Shown here: piece by piece, positions 60,322-64,000 of the stretch | Position numbering within the stretch: position 1 is the first letter of the stretch | Layout of the letters: each line of letters begins with the position of its first letter | Assembly: GCF_033807715.1 (NCBI RefSeq) | Contig: NC_084590.1 | Coordinates: 36,855,505 to 36,919,504, forward strand | DNA from: Cololabis saira | Lineage: Eukaryota > Chordata > Actinopteri > Beloniformes > Belonidae | Length of the DNA: 64,000 nucleotides | Direction of reading: 5' to 3' | The notes under the pieces: model-generated | Seen by the model: only the letters and a program-made list of their open reading frames with translations | What the model was told of the DNA's origin: nothing | The model's database searches: none | Made by a program: the position numbers and the translations under genes

Positions 60322-61429
60322 AGAAATGTCTTTGTATCTGTTTTGACTGTGTGTGCTAATAGGCTATTTTTATTCCCCTTTAAGACGTGTACAGCATGTG
60401 TGTAATCACGTGACTCCACCCATCCAGTCTGAACGAGAAGGTAAACCCAAAAAAATGGCTGATGGTTCAAACGAAAAAGCAGCTGACATACCAGGGCTGT
60501 CTAGTGTGAGACTTGCGCATTTCCACAAGTTCAGATGCTCTCACACCACACACGGCATTTCTCACCCTGAGAAATTGACTTCACCGCACAGTAATACCAA
60601 AAGTCCATCTTACAAACGAGCATAGGTGGTCTTAACATAGAGGCATAAGTATATTAAACAATGTAATTGTTCTTGTGAAATTCTTCATCCATACATCTAA
60701 ATGGAGAAAAATGAAACCCCTCTTCTCTGTGTTTAAAGACCTTGTGGGCAATCATCTCAATGCGTTGAAAATAATGAAGAAAAAAACTGCATTATCCATC
60801 CCCAGAGCATATGAAGAACTGAAAATATTTGAGGACCCTGAATATGACATTATTTTTTATCATTTATTTATTTTATGTCTGAATTTATTTGATCTATTTA
60901 CTTATTTATAATTAATGTTAATTATTATTTCAATATTTTGATTGTTATCTTCTAAAAAAAAACAAAAAATAAATAAATAACAGAGGCATAAGTAGGCAGC
61001 TGTCTGGTGCCCCCACCATTGGCCGTAGTAAGGGGGCCCCAGCCAACCTAAAAAAAAATAAAATATGAACATGAATACTTCAAAGGCATGGTCAAATGTA
61101 TTAACATTCGCAATAAATACTTTGAAACGTTTTAGTAGTAGTTAAAAAGCCAATTTCATGGTCATGGTTCGCAGCAGTGTCCCGGGAAAACATAAGTGAC
61201 CCCAGTCCTGCTGGTGGCGGTAGTGACCGGTGAAGCTGCAGCCAACTGCCATTAACACCTGATAGAGGAAGAAAAAGAAAAACAGACGCAAGTGACATAG
61301 GAGTGAAAATGAAACGGACATGGCCAAGCAGTTCAAACAAATGGAAGAAGAAAAAAAGATGCTGACAGGTATTTAGCAAAGCTGCCCAAGTTAACACACC
61401 TTTTCCACACCGGTGTTCTGAGATTTCCT
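60322..61429. other. Intergenic DNA
   Basis: Short open frames at 60353-60625 and 60675-60911 (LFSVFKDLVGNHLNALKIMK) may be relics of a mobile element gene. No family is named and no gene is supported. Confidence 0.35.
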
Positions 61430-61439
61430 CCTACCCATA

Positions 61440-61545
61440 ATTGTTTCCTACTCGAGTTGACTGCGCATGCGTATAGCAGCAACTTCAGACTTCAGAAGGC
61501 CATAATATCCTGCTACCTGATCGCCGCGGAAGAGAAAAGGTTAGT
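61440..61545 (+). promoter_or_regulatory. Promoter-like CpG patch with donor site
   Basis: It contains CTGCGCATGCGTA, an NRF1-type site, then CGCCGCGGAAGAGAAAAG followed by GTTAGT, which could be a first-exon donor. No downstream exon is recognised. It could equally be repeat-derived. Confidence 0.25.
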
Positions 61546-62149
61546 TTCTTGTATTTTAATACTTTGTATGGACAGTATTTGATGCATATACGTTTGAGGG
61601 ACAAATCAAATGCATGTCTTTATGCCTGTGTGTGAGTGAATGTGCTTTTCCAGCTGTATTAAACAGCTGGAAAATTTATTCAGTTTTGTGCCAAAAGCAG
61701 TGATGGAAATCAACAGGTAGAGCAGGAAATGGACAGACTGGTTAACTGCAGCATCCAGCAAGATGGTTTGATTGATTTCATTTATTATAATTTTTCGCTA
61801 CGGTAGGAAAAAATTTTAGGTAGGAAGAAATCTCAGAAGACCGGCGGGGATGCAGCAGCAGCGGGAGCTGCGCGGGGCCGCACCAGGCCCCCAGTCTCGC
61901 GCTCAGCAGGCACGCCGATTTTTTCCAGTGGCCAGCCGCGGTACTGCAACAAAAAATCCCATGGGGCCCAGAAAGCTTTTTTCCCATAGACCGCAATAGT
62001 AAAAGAGAAGCCTCTAAAACTGTTCACAGGACACCTCCAGCTGTAATCACCACCAATTACTAATCTTTGTATTCTATATTTTTAAGTCATGGACTTCATA
62101 TCCGTCAAAAATGTTTTATAACGGCCAGAAAAGTCAAAGAAAAGTCTCT

Positions 62150-62235
62150 TTCTGGGCGTGACGTCACGGCTGTGCCGTGCACTCGCAAAGCGCGGTCGTG
62201 TGTGTCTCGGGAACGAGGATGGCTGAAACTAAGCC
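62150..62235 (+). promoter_or_regulatory. CRE-containing CpG patch
   Basis: GGGCGTGACGTCACGGC holds a perfect CRE; CpG-dense text and an ATGGCTGAAAC start context follow, but only a short frame. It may be part of a repeat. Confidence 0.25.
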
Positions 62236-62408
62236 GTTAGGCGGAATAATCACTCAGAAACACATTGCATTGCCAATTTGCACCAAACAGAAATGTTTAA
62301 TAGCAAGAATAATAATGGTTTGTCATTCTTGTACTTAAACATTTCCGTTGTAGCCAACGGTGTATGGTTTGTGAAAATAAGATATCAGGCAGGAATAACA
62401 CAAGTCTA

Positions 62409-62600
62409 AGACCCTGTCCACACGTAGCCGGGTATTTTTAAAAACGAATATTTCCCCCCCTCCGTTTATAAAAACATTTGCATCCACACATAACCGAAGA
62501 TCTGCGTTTTCGACCACATTCATAAGCATTCTAATGATCCTGTAGATCATCTGCGGCTCCGCGGAGGCGCAGGTGTGGGTGTTTCCACTGAGATCCTCCT
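62409..62600. mobile_element. DNA-element terminal fragment
   Basis: CCCTGTCCACACGTAGCCGG is similar to the terminus of a dispersed fish DNA element. The opposite end is not found in the window, so it is truncated or runs on in altered form. Confidence 0.35.
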
Positions 62601-62869
62601 GCACACACACACCTAACGCACTTCAAATATGTATTCTTCTGTTGCTCTTTCATTTGGAGGCAGCGCCCTGCACGGGACTAAATGAGGGTCAATATTAACA
62701 AAATGAGCTTGTGGCGTGAGATCCCCACCTCACAATAAAACTGACCTCCATCAGGTTTGAGCAAACGTGCAGGGAGAGAGATGTGTCGTAGTTGTTGCAA
62801 CGGTGCCGTGGAGTTTTAGATGTCATGTGTTTAACATCATCTTAACCCTTAATCCTCAGCTTATTTTAT

Positions 62870-63025
62870 GACAGTGCTCCCGGGGAAGCTGCACCTCCGC
62901 AGCTCCGCGGGCACTGCGAAGCCGGGCAGTGCCCGCAGGGCAGTGGGCAGTGGGCAGTCCGCGGCTCCGCGGCTCCTACGCCGTAGGGTGCGCGGAGCCG
63001 CGGAGCCTACGGCGTAGTGTAACGC
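62870..63025. repeat. GC-rich inverted repeat
   Basis: CGGCTCCTACGCCGTAG and CGGAGCCTACGGCGTAGT form a hairpin, and GGGCAGTGGGCAGT is a short tandem. The ACGCCGTA core matches the interior of the Harbinger-like MITEs, so it may be a relative without its ends. Confidence 0.5.
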
Positions 63026-63354
63026 AATAAATTAACCACATTTAAACATAATATTTGACATATTTAAACATAATACTTGACAAAACTTGTAATACAAAAA
63101 ATATTTGTCTTAATGTAAGTAATAAACTTGGGAAGTTTCATGGTGATACCTGCTATTTACATTTTTACCCTATTTTAGCCTATTAACCTGGGGTGTCTCA
63201 TCTTAAATAAAAATGACTCGTTTTATCTTTAATTAAAAAAAACACACAAATGAACCATGCATAGTCTATAACCATGACTTTGAGAACAGCATCGGTTGAT
63301 TTGCCCTATAAATCCCTCATTTCATTGTGTACATCTATCATTACCGGTCTAAAG

Positions 63355-63690
63355 GACTCATGAGCGCGCAGCGCTTGTCCAGAGCGCGCAGCGCTCGTTC
63401 ACATTGCCCCGGGGCATGATGGGAGGCCCCAGAGCATCATGGGAGGTGACTCAACTGCGCATGCTCTATGGGCCCGTGTACCAGGAAGTAAACCAGGAAG
63501 TCAGAAATTTTTTCGGCGGATGCGCTGGGTGAGCAAACTCCATTGAAATGAATGGGCGGCCATTTTCGATCCGGTATCCAGTTATATAATACATCCATGG
63601 GCCGCACAAGGAGGATGACGTCAGCTTGGCGCCACAACAGCATCGGCGCTGGCAATGGCGGGACTTGGTGAGTCAACCTTCCTTAGTTGT
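63355..63690 (+). promoter_or_regulatory. Promoter-like repeat with NRF1, ETS and CRE motifs
   Basis: Tandem GAGCGCGCAGCGCT units, two CATGATGGGAGG/CATCATGGGAGG boxes, CTGCGCATGC, paired CAGGAAGT ETS sites and TGACGTCAG, ending TTG-GTGAGT as a donor. The block TTGAAATGAATGGGCGGCC and ATCCAGTTATATAATACATC is seen in dispersed fish repeats, so this may be a repeat carrying a promoter. Confidence 0.35.
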
Positions 63691-63839
63691 GTGAATACTA
63701 GTGGCGACTCCTGACTACTGTTGCTATGGTGACTAATGGGTAAAATAATAATAGCCTACATAAAGGAAACGGAAGAGTATTAGGGCCAGGCAGGAGAAAA
63801 TTAAAAATAATATTTTAGAGGAGAAAGATTTTTTTTTTT

Positions 63840-64000
63840 CATTATGCACTGTGAGAAATTGTCGAAATATCGAGAAAAAGGTAAAAATTTCGTGAATAAA
63901 GTTGAAATGTTGAGAAAAAAGGCGAAATTTCGACTTTATTCTTGAAATTGTATTTCAACATTAATCTCGACATTTCGACTTTTTTCTCGACATTTCAACT
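63840..64000. repeat. Inverted tandem TCGAAAT/ATTTCGA repeat
   Basis: Units like GTCGAAATATCGAGAAAAAG on the left half and CGACATTTCGACTTTTTTCT on the right half form a long imperfect hairpin. It continues past the window end. Confidence 0.75.

Overview
The window is vertebrate nuclear DNA, almost certainly from a ray-finned (teleost) fish. It has split genes with GT-AG introns, long AT-rich introns, many microsatellites, and a dense mix of hAT, PIF/Harbinger-like and TA-target DNA elements with L2/CR1-like, RTE-like and L1-like retroposons of the kind seen in teleosts. Two conserved genes are read with confidence, both on the + strand: ilk (integrin-linked kinase) and apbb1 (Fe65). Their human orthologs both lie on 11p15.4, so this looks like a remnant of that ancient linkage.

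Layout. 1-427: right end of a hAT element. 428-8625: ilk, entering at its second coding exon (codon 31) and running to the stop at 7865, then a 3' UTR. 8626-10284: AT-rich spacer. 10285-12207: GC-box/CRE promoter-like DNA, a 130-bp tandem duplication, and an apparently intronless gene for an acidic coiled-coil protein. That gene carries a one-base frameshift in an A-run and was not recognised as a known family. 12295-16297: retroposon and repeat cluster, ending in a fresh L1-like insertion with an 18-bp target duplication. 16316-16471: likely apbb1 promoter and untranslated first exon. 16472-21029: apbb1 intron 1. 21030-33220: apbb1 coding exons (682 codons in total, WW-PTB1-PTB2, including the 6-nt microexon) and a long 3' UTR.

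33220-64000: about 31 kb with no protein-coding gene I can support. It holds microsatellites, nested DNA transposons with readable target duplications (TA elements at 43661-44402 and 49613-50154, a Harbinger-like element at 54707-55198, a hAT element at 59034-60259), LINE 3' ends, a lysine-rich decayed reading frame split by the hAT element, promoter-like CpG patches near 61.5, 62.2 and 63.5 kb, and unique DNA that could include distal regulatory elements.

Biology. ILK is the pseudokinase scaffold that joins integrin tails to parvin and PINCH. Fe65 is a neuronal adaptor that binds the amyloid precursor protein family. They are neighbours by ancestry and nothing here suggests a shared operon-like function. 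No prokaryotic, CRISPR, viral or toxin genes were seen. The most novel items are the frameshifted coiled-coil gene with two repeated IFKK motifs, and several transposon insertions that sit against functional sites: the ilk splice donor, the apbb1 promoter and a lysine-rich reading frame.
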